Source: Syncephalastrum monosporum B8922 (lineage: Eukaryota > Mucoromycota > Mucoromycetes > Mucorales > Syncephalastraceae). Taken from it: 50,363 nt of DNA. Below the pieces are notes generated by a model. The model did no database searches, was not told the DNA's origin, and was given only the letters and a program-made list of their open reading frames with translations. Both the position numbers and the translations under genes were made by a program. The stretch's first letter is position 1. Each line of letters begins with the position of its first letter. Below, in pieces: positions 20,465 through 32,169 of this stretch. Where the stretch lies: NCBI GenBank assembly GCA_000697355.1, contig JNEN01001210.1:1-50363 (forward strand). Direction: 5' to 3'.

Positions 20465-22230
20465 TTGCAATTGTATGTTAAAATTTATGATAACTAGCCT
20501 ATAGACAGAATTTCTTTTCGAAATCAATTCTCGTAGACTACGCTTCACTTTCTCCATACATTTAAACGACCGTGGTGGGGGTCGCTGATGCGGCACCCTG
20601 GTCACCTGAAGTAGAATGCCATTTGAGCCACAGTGACACATTACCCAGCTGTAAAACATTCTTCGTTAGCCGAGTGAACATTTAGCGCGGCGTGATGGCA
20701 TCGAGGTGGCAGTAACGGTACTAACCGGCCATCGACCGCCTTGGCTAGAATCATGCAAACGGAGAAGCGCGAAGAGAGAGCAAGCGGAGGAAAAGGAAGA
20801 GCTACTGGGGAGGAGGACGAGAGAATGAACATGTGCTGTGCCTCATATACATTGTATGGACGTGAATGTGCTTTTTATTGGTCGGTTGGGGACCAGAAAA
20901 CTGTGATGTGCCACGGGCGTGGCGGAAATGAAGGCGTATGTAGACGAAGGGCGTACAAGAGGATCAGGGAGTAAGCTATCTGGAGCCTCCTAGGGATGTT
21001 TGTAAAAAACTATGCACAAGGCTGATAAGGCAACTTGGGCAGGGACAAAGGTCTTTTGATCAAAGATCAAGCACCAATAAACACACCAAAGGAGGAGTTG
21101 AATGATGGCCGCTGCAGGACCGTAGCTCGCAAGAAAGCCGAGATCAAGCTGAAGGAAGAAACGTAGCAAAACCGCAGGCAAGGAGATGCAGATGTCGCCC
21201 CAAGCTGTGTCCCAGACCTGGAGACGCGACGGGCATGTAACAAGGAAGTGGGACAGATCATCGGAGAAAGTCTTGGACAGCTGGCACGTATCGGTGGCGA
21301 TTCCAGGCATGCCATTGATATGTAAGCGCGTAGCGGTGGGTAACGCTTCCGTGCAATGCTCGATACCACATGTTGCGCGCGGTAAAACTAAAGCTGGGAT
21401 TATCAAAACTCACGCTACTTTGAGGCAGAAAGGATCAGGTTCACTGACGGAGCTATCGCTTGTCTGTATCGCTTTGTTTGCATGGGCAGGGTGACAGGAT
21501 TCGGTCGAAAAGACGAACCAGGGGTGAGCCGCCAAGGGAGTTCAGGAGGCCAGAGTGACGGAGACCCGGGAGGCACTAGTGGGAAAAAACCCATGTGACC
21601 TAGTCGGAGACAAGAGCACGTATGAAGATGACGGCCGTGCGTGACCTCCTGCGTTGGACGAAGGCGGAGACATCGATGCGTCTGATCAAAGTAGAAGCCG
21701 TCTGAGACCTGTAGCTGGCGGAAGAAAGCATGGACTAGGCGAATTGCCAGGTGTCGGGAACCATATCGCATTCAGGGGAAGACACAGGACTGACCCTGCG
21801 GTAAGCGCTAGGAAGCAAAGGACGGGTGCCTGCGGTCCATCGCCCGATACAGCATCGATGCGAGACAAGTAGCATCGGCGGCAGCGACGGGGATCGGCAC
21901 TCGGGAAAGGCCAGGAGAAAGCGTGAGTCAACATGAGAGGTGCGCTCAAAGCATACCAGATGGTGAGCGAGCAGACTTGTAATGAATGTAGAAAAGAAGC
22001 TAAGGCGAAGCAGAGGCTTGAGCCATCTCAACTGGAGAGCGGAATGTTGATGGAGGGGCTCCAAGATACCGACCATGTCTTGGCGTCGGGAAGCGCGAGG
22101 GTCTCTATTCAACCCTTGGGAACATGCGATGCATCGTAAATCATCCAACTTTCCAGACATACTTGAAGATGTGCCCGTATCCACCGTCCCCTGTAGGATG
22201 TGAGGTGCAGACCTAATTGAGGACACAGAT
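20465..22230 (-). mobile_element. Decayed non-LTR retrotransposon (RT C-terminus, zf-RVT and 3' tail)
   Basis: Minus-strand frames in three phases, 22226-21735, 21771-21415 and 21406-20990, read as the C-terminal part of a LINE-type ORF2. They contain SALQLRWLKPLL, typical of the region after the RT domain, and then the zinc-knuckle region CQLSKTF..DDLSHFLVTCP..LQVW with a downstream WCVYWCLIFDQKTFVPA. At least two frameshifts separate the parts, so the element is dead. The catalytic RT core is not visible, so the copy is 5'-truncated or decayed beyond recognition. The non-coding 3' part (20,980-20,465) has a diverged second copy at 13,235-12,610. Protein wording is recognised from family pattern, not a search. 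Confidence 0.7.
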
Positions 22231-24237
22231 TGCCTCTATAAGTATCACATAGTAATCGCCGCTTTTTTGAACATAAGGAAACATAGAAGTCCCTACTTTG
22301 AAAGCTTTCAAAAATATATTTAAAATAATGATGATGCCTGTACATGCGGATCTGCGTCAGATTACGACCGTTGAGGTCGTCAGTGCGTGAGCACTGATTG
22401 CGTTTATTTGGTACCTCTTGATGAGGGGTTTCAGCGTTACAGTAGGTTGTTTTAATACTTTACACCCATAGGTCCATGGGTGCCTCGTTCGGTGCTACGG
22501 CCCGAAGACCCGAAAACCATTCTTCACAATCAAATTGTGATGAACCTATTCCTAAAATGGCTGCTAGTGCTTATTATCCAATTCCCGAGACATTGACCAC
22601 ATAATCAGTCAGTATCAGTGTTACAAGGGCTATGAGTCATGCCAATGGGGAAGACTGCGGTTACCGAAATATGTCAAATTTATACAGCCAGCTCTCTTAG
22701 ATTAAATATTGATAATGACCACTTCTGTCTGACATCGTCTCAGAGTGACAAGACCTGACTATGTTGCACCAAATGGAATGCAGTTCATCCTCATTGTATT
22801 GCCGTGTCGGAACATATTCGTTAGATGGGCTGTCATGACCGAATGCCATCCCACTTGAATCTAAGCACGTCTGTGTCTTGCGGATGCCGTGGAGAAACGT
22901 CATCAAGTGAATATTTATATTATACTATGTCCCACCGCAGAATACAACAGGTACTAAAGAATCCTCGCTGCCAAATCTCTTCGTTTGGTTTGCTCGAAGC
23001 GATGACAAATAAATCGTGATGGTGGCAGTGAATCAGGTGTATAAATTAATGACGAGCTTCTGAAACCAGGATACATAATGTGGTGGAAGGTGGCAGTCGA
23101 TATTAAAATGCAAGCAAGCGAACAAGCAACACCTTTTTGTCATGGATTATCTGGTGCGCATTTACTCAGTGAATAAATTGTCGAAAATCGTGTCTATGCG
23201 CATTTCTCATAGGCTAGCAAAGAAAATGGTAGTTAGTTTCAGCCTCTAGGATCATCTGCCAAGTTACAGCATTCACGGCAAGTGGTAGGGCGCGAGGACA
23301 ATGATAAGATAGACTGTTGCATTAGTGCTACGTGTGTATCCAAGAGTTTCACCGAAGCTGTTTGATTAATGCTGTCGCTTTATATTTATTTATGTCATTG
23401 TACACCAGATCCGAAACGGCGTTGGAAGCTTGATGAAACATAAGTATGGCACGTCGCCAAAACCAATGATGGTGAGTCCTGGGGCCCATGCAGCTCAGCT
23501 GAAAATGAGAGCAGTAAGGACAGGGCCACAGAGAAACATGCTCTACATGCAGCACACAAGAAATGGTCTCCATTGGCTCCGCAAATGTTATACAGTCAAT
23601 AGTGGGAATAGGAATGAAAAGCAATGGCGTAATGTTTCATGGCAATTTGTGAGTCAAAAACTCAAAAATATTGCTACTTTGTGAAACCATGGGAAACAAA
23701 AAAAAAAAAAAAAAAGGTGAAAATGGGCCGCGTGCCATAGCAATTGCCTTGTTTGTATGAGTTGGATTGCAAGGAGAGCGTCATATGACCCCAGTTCATG
23801 GTGCCTTCATGTGGTTAAATCGAGGTTCATTTGCTGGGCTAGAGTCCCGAGATAGGCTATTTGAAAGGTGTGTGCATAGATCTTCAGAGTATGGCGTGGT
23901 ACGGTACAACTATCAAGCATGATGACAAGTGAGGTGTGCACTGATAAAATGTGGCCCCTAAAAAGTGATAGGCACTAATTCTGTGATATATGCAAGATGG
24001 CATGATCAGGCCAAGTATAGGAATGTCAAGAAACGTAAAGAATAGCAAACAGGGGCATCTCAGGGGATGTGTGAGAGAGTCTTGTTGACGTTCTTGGATC
24101 GGGACTTTAATCAAAGAGCAGGACAGAGATCTTCTGACCTGAATAAAAACCTTGTCAATCTGCACTTCCTCCAAGTTTTCTTTCCCCCTTTGATCCTCTT
24201 TTCTCACTCGACTTTTACTCTTATTTCCGTGATAACG
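22231..24237. other. Gene-poor region and antiporter promoter
   Basis: No gene is supported. There is a poly-A run at ~23698-23716. The last ~100 nt are pyrimidine-rich leader for the downstream antiporter gene. Short frames only. Confidence 0.4.
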
Positions 24238-27200
24238 ATGGGGCCTGCACCGCGACAGAATTCCAAGACACGGCGGCGACGTGAGAATGAACCTGAAAGT
24301 CTGTCTTCGTATGGTGCCACATCCGCTACCAGCACAGCCAGCAACACACGTAGTGCTGCAGCTATCACCGACCCAACGCCGCGGCCCGAGTTACCGGCTA
24401 GAAAGCGATCGCATAAACAGAAAGTAACTGCATTGTCCGGCGACACAACTGAATCGACCCGCGATCCCGACTTGCCTGGCGATGACGAAGACAGTACGGT
24501 AGAAGAGAACCCCAAAGAAGAAGACGAAGAAGACGAAGAAGAAGACGACGACAACGAGGATGATTCGAAGAACAAGGTTCGCTTCCGGGGGAAACATCGA
24601 CGACAACAACAAAAGCAGAAACCGGGCAGCAATAGTAACGACGACGAAGACGACGAAGAAGAATATGAGAATGACACAGCGTCTATGAACAGCACAGAGC
24701 GCGAGATGACACTCAAAGACCGACAGGAGGTAACGAGACATGTAGCTCGTACATGCGGAGATGCTAAAGCTATCCTGCCTTCTCGCAATTTTATCTGCAT
24801 TAGCAAATGAACAAACGTCATCCTTTCGGTCTGCCCATATGGAAGCCTGCGCTGTACAAGAAGTCTCGATCCGTCGTGCGCAAGGCAAACAGCGCACTGC
24901 ACTCTTCGCCCACCTCGTCGCCCGAGCTATTTCTCAACCCAGGCAACCTTCTCTGGCTCCTGCTCTTCGGATGGTGGCTGGCCCTCGTTATATTCGTTAT
25001 CTCGGTTTTGCTCATGCTTGTCCCACCCGACGGTTACAAGTACGGCCTTGTGCTACGTGAGTTAGCTCTCTATCTGCTGTGGCCCTTTGGTCGCTATGTC
25101 GAGCGCCACGGGGAGGAGTCCGATGACACGATCCGTCCTTTTTCCGAAACATCCAGTTTATCCTCGATTGCTTCCCTGGAGGAAGACGACGAGGAGCAGG
25201 CCCTGCTCATCCATGGCGCCCATCATACCCCCCGCAAATCACGACGGAAGCGAAGCGCCCTGCGCGCCTTTGTCGATATTTGCAAGACTGGACCGGCTGG
25301 CTGTGTCTATTATCTCTTCTTCTTTTTTGTTGCAGGTATGTCCAGATAGTCTATCAAATCTAAGCCTGACTTTCGTCTTGTCTTAGCACCACTGATGATG
25401 CTGGTCTCCGCGACGTGTTGGATGTTTGTCATCACGATACCCATGGCGAAGCTCAATTACCTGCTGGTCCGTCACCTTCGTCGTCATCCCCTGAGTCTGC
25501 GCTTCAAGTCTAGCCCCTCAGGTCAAGCCATGATGCAGCAGACAGGTCGTCCCGTTGTCATTCTCTTGTGCACTTATCAGGCCATTGGGTTGCAATATTA
25601 TAAATATACCTACGAGGGCATCAACATCATGTTTATCAACCTCATGCCGCTGGTATTCTTCGTCATCCTCGACGAATACGCTCTCAAGCACTACTTTCCG
25701 GACGCGTCATTCACGTCCCCTGCTGTCGTCTTTGCTCTCTCGCTTGCTTCGGTGATCCCGCTCTCCTACTTTATCGGCATGGGTGTCAGTTCAGTCTCGG
25801 CCCAGTCGAGTATGGGCATCGGTGCCTTTCTCAATGCCTCCTTTGGCAGGTAAAGCACGACACACGATAGCGGCGTAGAAAAGCCAATCAAAGTTTTCCA
25901 TATAGTATCATCGAGATCATTCTGTACGCGGTCGCTCTTACCAGCGGTAAGAGCTTGTTAGTCGAAGGCGCCTTGATCGGCAGTTTCCTTGCCGGTGTTC
26001 TGCTAATGCCTGGCTGTTCCATGATAAGTGGTGGTATACAGCGCAAGGAGCAGAAATTCAACGCCAAGAGTGCAGGTAATGAGACTGACTAGCACAATGA
26101 ACTGAGGGTTTCTGACACCAAAGACAGAGGTAACTTCCACTATGCTTATTATGGCGATCATTGGCGCTTTGACACCTACTCTGTTCTATCAAATGTTTGG
26201 ATCGGTATGCTCACGGTCACATAAGATTGTACAATCCCTCTCATCGCTGTTCTATTTGCCATAGTTTGAGATGCGCTGTGCAGGCTGCCCTAGCACAGTC
26301 GGGGACCCGGCTGCCGAGGCTGGTACGATTGCGTGCTCTCGGTGCTATTATGACCAGATGAATCCGACCATCGACCCCGTGTATCAAAACAGCGTCAAAC
26401 CACTCATGTGGTTTTGTGCTGCCATCCTTCCCTCGGTGAGAAAAATTGGCTTACCATTGCATTGAGAACAATATCTTACCTCGTGCATCCACATGATGCC
26501 ATTGTGCAGGCCTATGTCATTGGTATCGTATTTAGCTTGCATACCCATGTGGACATGGTCTGGGACAAGCAACACGACAAGAAACCTCCTACCGGCCTGG
26601 CCTACTATCAAAAGCTGATGCCAGGTCATATCATCTCCCACCTCGTTCATCATCCCCAGGAACAAGCTGACTACCAGCCCAATGGTAACATCAGAAAGAA
26701 AGCAGTCTACAATACGCATTGGACTGACTATGCTGCACCTAAAAAAAGAGGCGATCCCTTTCAGCCCATCCCATGTGATGGCCGTTCCCGTGCCTTCCTC
26801 TTCAAACGACACTGGCACACCACCACCGAATAAAGCAGGCCTGCCTTCGCCGGTCGTGACGTCCTCGCCCCAAAATCCTCCAGAGGAGACGATTTTACCA
26901 ACTCCGGTAGCCTTTGTGCATGCCCGTGAGCCGGAAGAAGAGGACGAGGAAGAGGAAGCCGCCGGCCATGACTCTCCGAACTGGAGCAAAACCAAGAGTT
27001 TCACCATCCTCTTTGGTTGCACGCTTCTCTACTCCATCATTGCTGAGATTCTCGTGGACACGGTCGACGAAGTCATGGATAATCTGGCAGTCGATGAGAA
27101 ATTCCTTGGTTTAACCCTGTTTGCTCTCGTGCCCAATATTACAGAGTTTATGAATGCCATCTCCTTTGCGCTTTATGGAAACATCGTGCTAAGGTAATGA

Positions 27201-27623
27201 ACTGACACGAAAAATAAGAATGCACGAAACTGACTTGTATACATAGTATGGAGATTGGCTCAGCATATGCGCTCCAAGTGTGTTTGCTGCAAATTCCCGC
27301 CATGGTGGCTATTTCGCTGTGGGTCAACTGGGGAAAGGAAGAACTTGCCAACTATACCTTTAGGTAAGCATAGATATAGACAACAAGACTGGAGACCATT
27401 TGTGTGCTAATCCGATGGCGATAGCCTCACTTTCCCGCGTTGGGATGTGATCAGCGTCATTTTCTCAGTCTTCCTGCTCACCTACACGTACCAAGAAGGC
27501 AAGTCTAACTATTTCAAGGGCTCTATTTTGATCATGAGCTACTGCGTATTGGTGGCCGGTTTCTATTTTATCCCTCCTTTTACTGAAAAGAGTATTCTTG
27601 TGGGAGTTGGTCCCACACAATAA
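24238..27623 (+). CDS. Vnx1-like vacuolar cation/H+ antiporter (CaCA superfamily)
   Basis: Ten exons: 24238-24729, 24804-25335, 25387-25849, 25906-26075, 26128-26204, 26265-26435, 26510-26684, 26749-27193, 27247-27363, 27425-27623, all phases consistent, about 946 aa. The acidic, disordered N-terminus (Glu/Asp tract ~residues 90-110) is followed by a YccF/DUF307-like segment (GNLLWLLLFGWWLAL...LWPFGR). Two sodium/calcium exchanger halves follow. The first carries GAFLNASFGSIIEIILY, the alpha-repeat type GN/SxxE motif. The second carries DEKFLGLTLFALVPNITEF, the matching repeat. About eleven or more hydrophobic segments and a Pro/Glu-rich cytosolic loop between halves fit yeast Vnx1 (about 900 aa), a vacuolar Na+/K+ (and low-affinity Ca2+) per H+ exchanger. 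Ion choice cannot be read from sequence. The frame shift at 26685-26748 is a spliced intron with a CTGAC branch-like site. Confidence 0.9.
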
Positions 27624-27627
27624 TAGC

Positions 27628-27633
27628 AATAAA
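27628..27633 (+). terminator. Poly(A) signal of antiporter gene
   Basis: AATAAA 5 nt after the stop codon. The ~360 nt from here to the convergent kinesin stop are low-complexity A/G-rich with no gene. Confidence 0.5.
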
Positions 27634-27988
27634 GTACTCACTTGTAATAGTTTTTATGTATCGACTCTTTTTATTTCTTTCTTTAGATTATATTCTTGGG
27701 GGAAGGGGAAAGTCGCGTAACAGAGTTAGATAACGGGAGATAGAGTGCTGAGGGGTGGGGGGAGGGCATAAACGAGCGTAATAGATGGCATAGTGAAAGA
27801 GAAGGACAGAAACAAAAAGTTTCTTCTGATAAAGAGATAAAGGTAAGGGGAAATAAGGGAAAGTGGTATGTTCACACAAAAAAAGAGAAGAAAAAGAGTA
27901 CAACAAAAGAAATAGAAGAAAAAAGTTATATCACACAAGGTTGAAGGCAAGCAAGCCAACCAATAATCCAAAATAGCCGTTCACCACT

Positions 27989-30900
27989 CTATCGTGAGTT
28001 CATGAAGCCAGGCATCCAAGATGACCGCTTGTCACGCTTATCGGTGGGCGAGGTCGGCAGGCTGCCATCGTCTGAGCCATTATCGATGGCGGCACCGTTG
28101 CCACGCAGCGGCTTGGCAATGCGGCTGAAGTTGAGTGCGGCCAGCGAGTTTTGGGACTTTTGAGAGCGTGCCTGCTCTAGACGTTCGCGGACTGTCGCCA
28201 GCTGTTGCTCGAACCTGATAGGAAATGGGTGGGTCAAACAAAGGGCAAAAAAAAGGGACTCTGAATTGACTTACTTCTTGTTTTGGTTGAGCAGCTTGTC
28301 TTGTGCATTGTGCAGAAGCGTCTCAAGGCTCTGGATACGCTCATTGCGGGCAATCAGCTTGCGTTCTGCCAGCGCCACTTCCTTCTTGAGCGAGGCATTT
28401 TGCTCAACCAACTAAATATGATCACGGCCTTGGTTATTGTGTATTCCAAAGCGATCCATTCTCATATGCTTACCTGCTTCTGGACATTGGTCAACTGCTC
28501 GAGATTGCGCTCGAGGAAGGCCATCTTCTTCTGCTGAGCCTTGTTATTAGATGCTCGGAGGACATTGTTGTATTGTTCGCGGGTTTCGTCCAGAGACATC
28601 TCGAGTTCCACGACCTTCTCACAACGGTTCTGGAGGTCGCGCATGAGCGCCTTCTTCATGACCTCAAAGTCGGCCAGTTGCTGGGCCATCGACTTGCGTG
28701 TGCGCTCGATATCTTTCTCTTTCTCGGTCATGTCACTGTTGTCTTGCGGGGCCTGGAACGGCTGCTCAGACAATGCAGCCTGGAGCTGGTCGTTAGCCGC
28801 ACGTAAATCCGTCATGGCAACGCTCAGCTTCTCATGGCCCGATTGCTTGCGATCCAATTCGCGCTTGAGATCATCAATCTCCTTTTGCTGCACCTCCTTC
28901 TTCTCAGCGTATTGCGCCTCGAGCTTCGTCTTCAGCGCAGAGAGGTTGTCCACATCTGCATTCTGCATATTGGCTTCCTCTTCCGCGATGGTCTTGTCCA
29001 GCAGCTCCTCGTATTCTTTCTCGAGAGCACCCAGACGACCCTCGAGCTCGATCTTCTTGGCTTCCATCGCGTCTTTATCAGCTGACAGATCCGAAATGGT
29101 CTTGGTGTGCTGCTCCACGAGCATCTTGGACTCGGCAAGTTCACGGCGCAGAGAGACCAGGTCTTCCACGGTCAGCGTCTGCTGCTGCTCGCCATCGAGC
29201 TTGCTCAGCGCATTGCGGATCTGGCGCTCCTTGTCGTTGAGGATGCCGGAGGGGTCAAAGCCGGACATCATCTGAGCCATCTTCTCCGCCTTGCGCTTCT
29301 CCTTGTCGCTGTCCGTGGCATCTTTGTGGGCCTGGCGCATCTCGGACAGGTTCTTCTTGAGCTCCTCCAGTTCGGCCATGAGGTCCTGGTTGGCCTCCTT
29401 GAGCGAGTCGACAGTGATCGCGTTCTCCTTGCTCTCGTACGAGACCTTCTGGAGCTGGAGTCGCAGTTCGCTCAGTTCAGACGTCATCTGCTGGTTCTCC
29501 TTGGTCACGGATTGCTCCTGTTCCTTGTAATAGCCCATCTCTTCGCGGAGGGACTCAAGCAGCTTCTCGCGGTTGGTCAGCTCTGTTTCCTTCTCCGAGA
29601 TCTGGTCCATCAACTCGTTTTCGCGCTTGATGAACTCTTCACGCTCGTCCTTCTCGAGAGTGGGTACGGGCGTAGCCGGGCGCGAGCCTTCATCCGAGAC
29701 CGGGCTCTTGAAGCCAGGTGCAGGGGGCAGACCAGCAAAATCGCCCTTGGAGACCTTGTCCATGGTGACCCATTTGCCCTCAGGTACTGTACCGCCTGTA
29801 CGCCACACGTTGACTTCACCTTCAAGCGCAGCAATATAAGTCTGGTAAGTGACAGCCTCAGACTTGACCTTCTTGAGCAAGGCTTTGAGCTCAGCGGGCG
29901 ATAGATCAGCGTTGACCTTCGCCTTGTTCTTGATGGACTTGGCACGTGCACCGAAACGCAGCGTCGAAAGCGTTTCGGCCTCGTTGTAGGAGGAAGGCGA
30001 GCAGTTGATGATCAGCGTGGTACGAGAGTTACCACCAAGCGATTCTTGCAAAATTCTCGTCAATTTCGAGTCACGATAAGGAACGTGGCTCGACTGTCCA
30101 AGAGAAAAAAAAATTAGCATTGGATGAGTAGCAGAAATAAATCTAGTACCTTTCCGTCCGTCAGGGCATTGATGACCATACCGAGGGCAGTAAGAGATTT
30201 GTTGATCTTTTTGGCTTCTTCGAGGGTCTGACCCGAGGCACCAGTTTTGCCAACCTAATTTTTTTTTAAAGAAAGAGGGTTGAGTTTAGCCCTGAATCTG
30301 TTTTTTTCTCTTTAAGTGTTTTTATTTGGTTTACCTTCTCGGAACCGGCCAAATCGACAAGGTAGAGCTTTCCACTTTTGGCTGCACCGGTATCGACATT
30401 CTTCTGGGTGATGGTGAACATGACGATAGAGTGACTTCTGGAACTCTCGGCGTTCATGTCTGTTTGAATGCGGTGCGGAACGTCAAAAAGAATCTCAGAT
30501 CACATGAAGAAAAAAAAAAACAGGCACCACTTACTGGTATAGGCGACGACACGATTGTTACTGCCGCGACGCATAACTTCATAGACCTCATCGGTAGAGC
30601 CGACATAGACTTCGAGTAAGCCCTTGACATAAACGCCCTTGGTCTTATCTTCGTGGATGGGAAGGTTCTCCGACGAGGCTGTGTGGGGTTGAGACATCGC
30701 GGTTAGTTGGCATGATAAAAATACGAAACAAAGAGACAGACGGGCGGGACCCAGCTAACATAGCATTGTACGTACGATTCAGAAGGTCTCTGACCTTTTC
30801 CATATAAATTTCCATATAAGAGACCTTGACAGTAAACTCGAGGTTGCTTGGCGAGGCCATGATGCTGTCAAAGATCTGCTCAACAATACGAGGGATAATA

Positions 30901-31438
30901 CCCTTTGTCTTTTCGTCATCGATATCGGCACCCTAGAAGAAGACGCAAAGGAAGCTATATGAGATGTCTGCAGGGGATCAAGGGGTACTCTGGTGGCGTA
31001 CCATCATCGTGAAGGTTTTACCGGAGCCAGTCTGACCATAGGCAAAGACGGTGCCGTTGTAACCAGCCGTAACATCTGGATACAAAAGAAGAGTCAGGTT
31101 CAGTACATTCAGTGGATAGAGTAATGCTCGTAAGTAAGTAGTAGGAATTACCATCCACGATGGTCTTGATGGAGTAGTCAAAGACATCCTTCTGGGCAGT
31201 GTTCATGCCAAAAACCTTGTCAAAGTTGAAATTGCCCTTGAATTCTTTGCCCTGCCGAGAAAAAAGAAAGCGAGATGAGGGTGAATAAGAGCGCGCATAT
31301 GAGTGAGGAAGAGTTTACCTTGAGCTCTAGTTGTGTTCCTTCAGGGTCAATGTCAATGATGGGTGTGCCTCCCTCTCGAATTTCGAGAGAGTTTTGTGGT
31401 CTGAAACGACAGACGACCTTGATATTGTTGCCCGACAT
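27989..31438 (-). CDS. Kinesin-1 heavy chain
   Basis: Ten exons: 31438-31319, 31251-31152, 31075-31002, 30932-30776, 30678-30535, 30459-30335, 30254-30150, 30093-28474, 28411-28275, 28214-27989, all in phase, 935 aa, the size of fungal conventional kinesin. The motor domain starts [16 protein letters not shown]. It has the P-loop GQTGSGKT (87-94), switch [11 protein letters not shown] (199-208), switch II DLAGSE (234-239) and the neck region [17 protein letters not shown] long coiled-coil stalk follows, then the tail with [11 protein letters not shown], the kinesin-1 autoinhibitory/microtubule-binding IAK motif. It transports vesicles and other cargo toward microtubule plus ends. Fungal kinesin-1 works without light chains (family knowledge). 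Most of the stalk is in one 1,620-nt exon. Divergent from dymeclin, 382 bp apart. Confidence 0.97.
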
Positions 31439-31820
31439 GAGTGTAGAAAAGTAAAGTATATGAGCTTAGAGAAGAAAGAAAAAGTAGAAAGAAGAAGGGA
31501 AATAGAAGAGTCGATAGAGAGAAGAGAGAAGAAAAGAGCTTAAAAGTTTAAAAGTTAAAAGGTGTATAGAAGAGAGAAGAGAGGGCAAGAAGCGAAGAAG
31601 TCAGAAAGCGGGCGCGCGTGTGTTTGAAGTTTACAGGGCGAGCGGGATGCTAAAGTCAAAAGTGTTAAGTGCAAAATGGACAACTTTTATGTAAGTTGTG
31701 TGCGTCTCGACTGATTGAGCCTGTCTCTGTCTCACTCAGTCCTTCCTCTTTCTTACCCGCTTTACTTCATATTAACTTTGCTTTGCAGGTGACACACACA
31801 CTGCAAACGGTTTGTTCTAC
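31439..31820. promoter_or_regulatory. Shared divergent promoter, kinesin-1 and dymeclin
   Basis: 382 bp separate the two start codons. The kinesin side is GA-rich (a pyrimidine-rich leader on its strand) and the dymeclin side is CT-rich. No clear TATA box. Both genes probably use this interval as promoter. Confidence 0.5.
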
Positions 31821-32043
31821 ATGAACCCATCTTCGAACAGCCCTCGCATACCGACCTTGAGTGCTCCCAACAAAACCTTCGCCTCCAGGAACCCCACACG
31901 CCGCTCATCCACGTTTCAGTCATCATCTCCAGCGCCGGTTTCGCCCATTTCCCCGCTTAACCGACCCTCACCAACCTCACCTCAGCCCTTGTCCCCTACA
32001 CGCGACTTGGACTTTGCTTCCTCTACCTTTCCCTTTCCTCACG

Positions 32044-32110
<67 letters not shown>

Positions 32111-32128
32111 GCAGTTGCATTCTCAACC

Positions 32129-32169
<41 letters not shown>

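Noticed and set aside
24204..24902. 232-codon minus-strand frame
   Set aside because: Complement of the acidic N-terminus of the antiporter; Ser-rich because of reversed GAA/GAC codons.
28541..29904. Long plus-strand frames (up to 265 codons) opposite the kinesin stalk
   Set aside because: Shadows of the coiled-coil exon: Leu/Ser-rich complement of Glu/Lys/Gln codons, no splice or start context, overlapping a certain gene.
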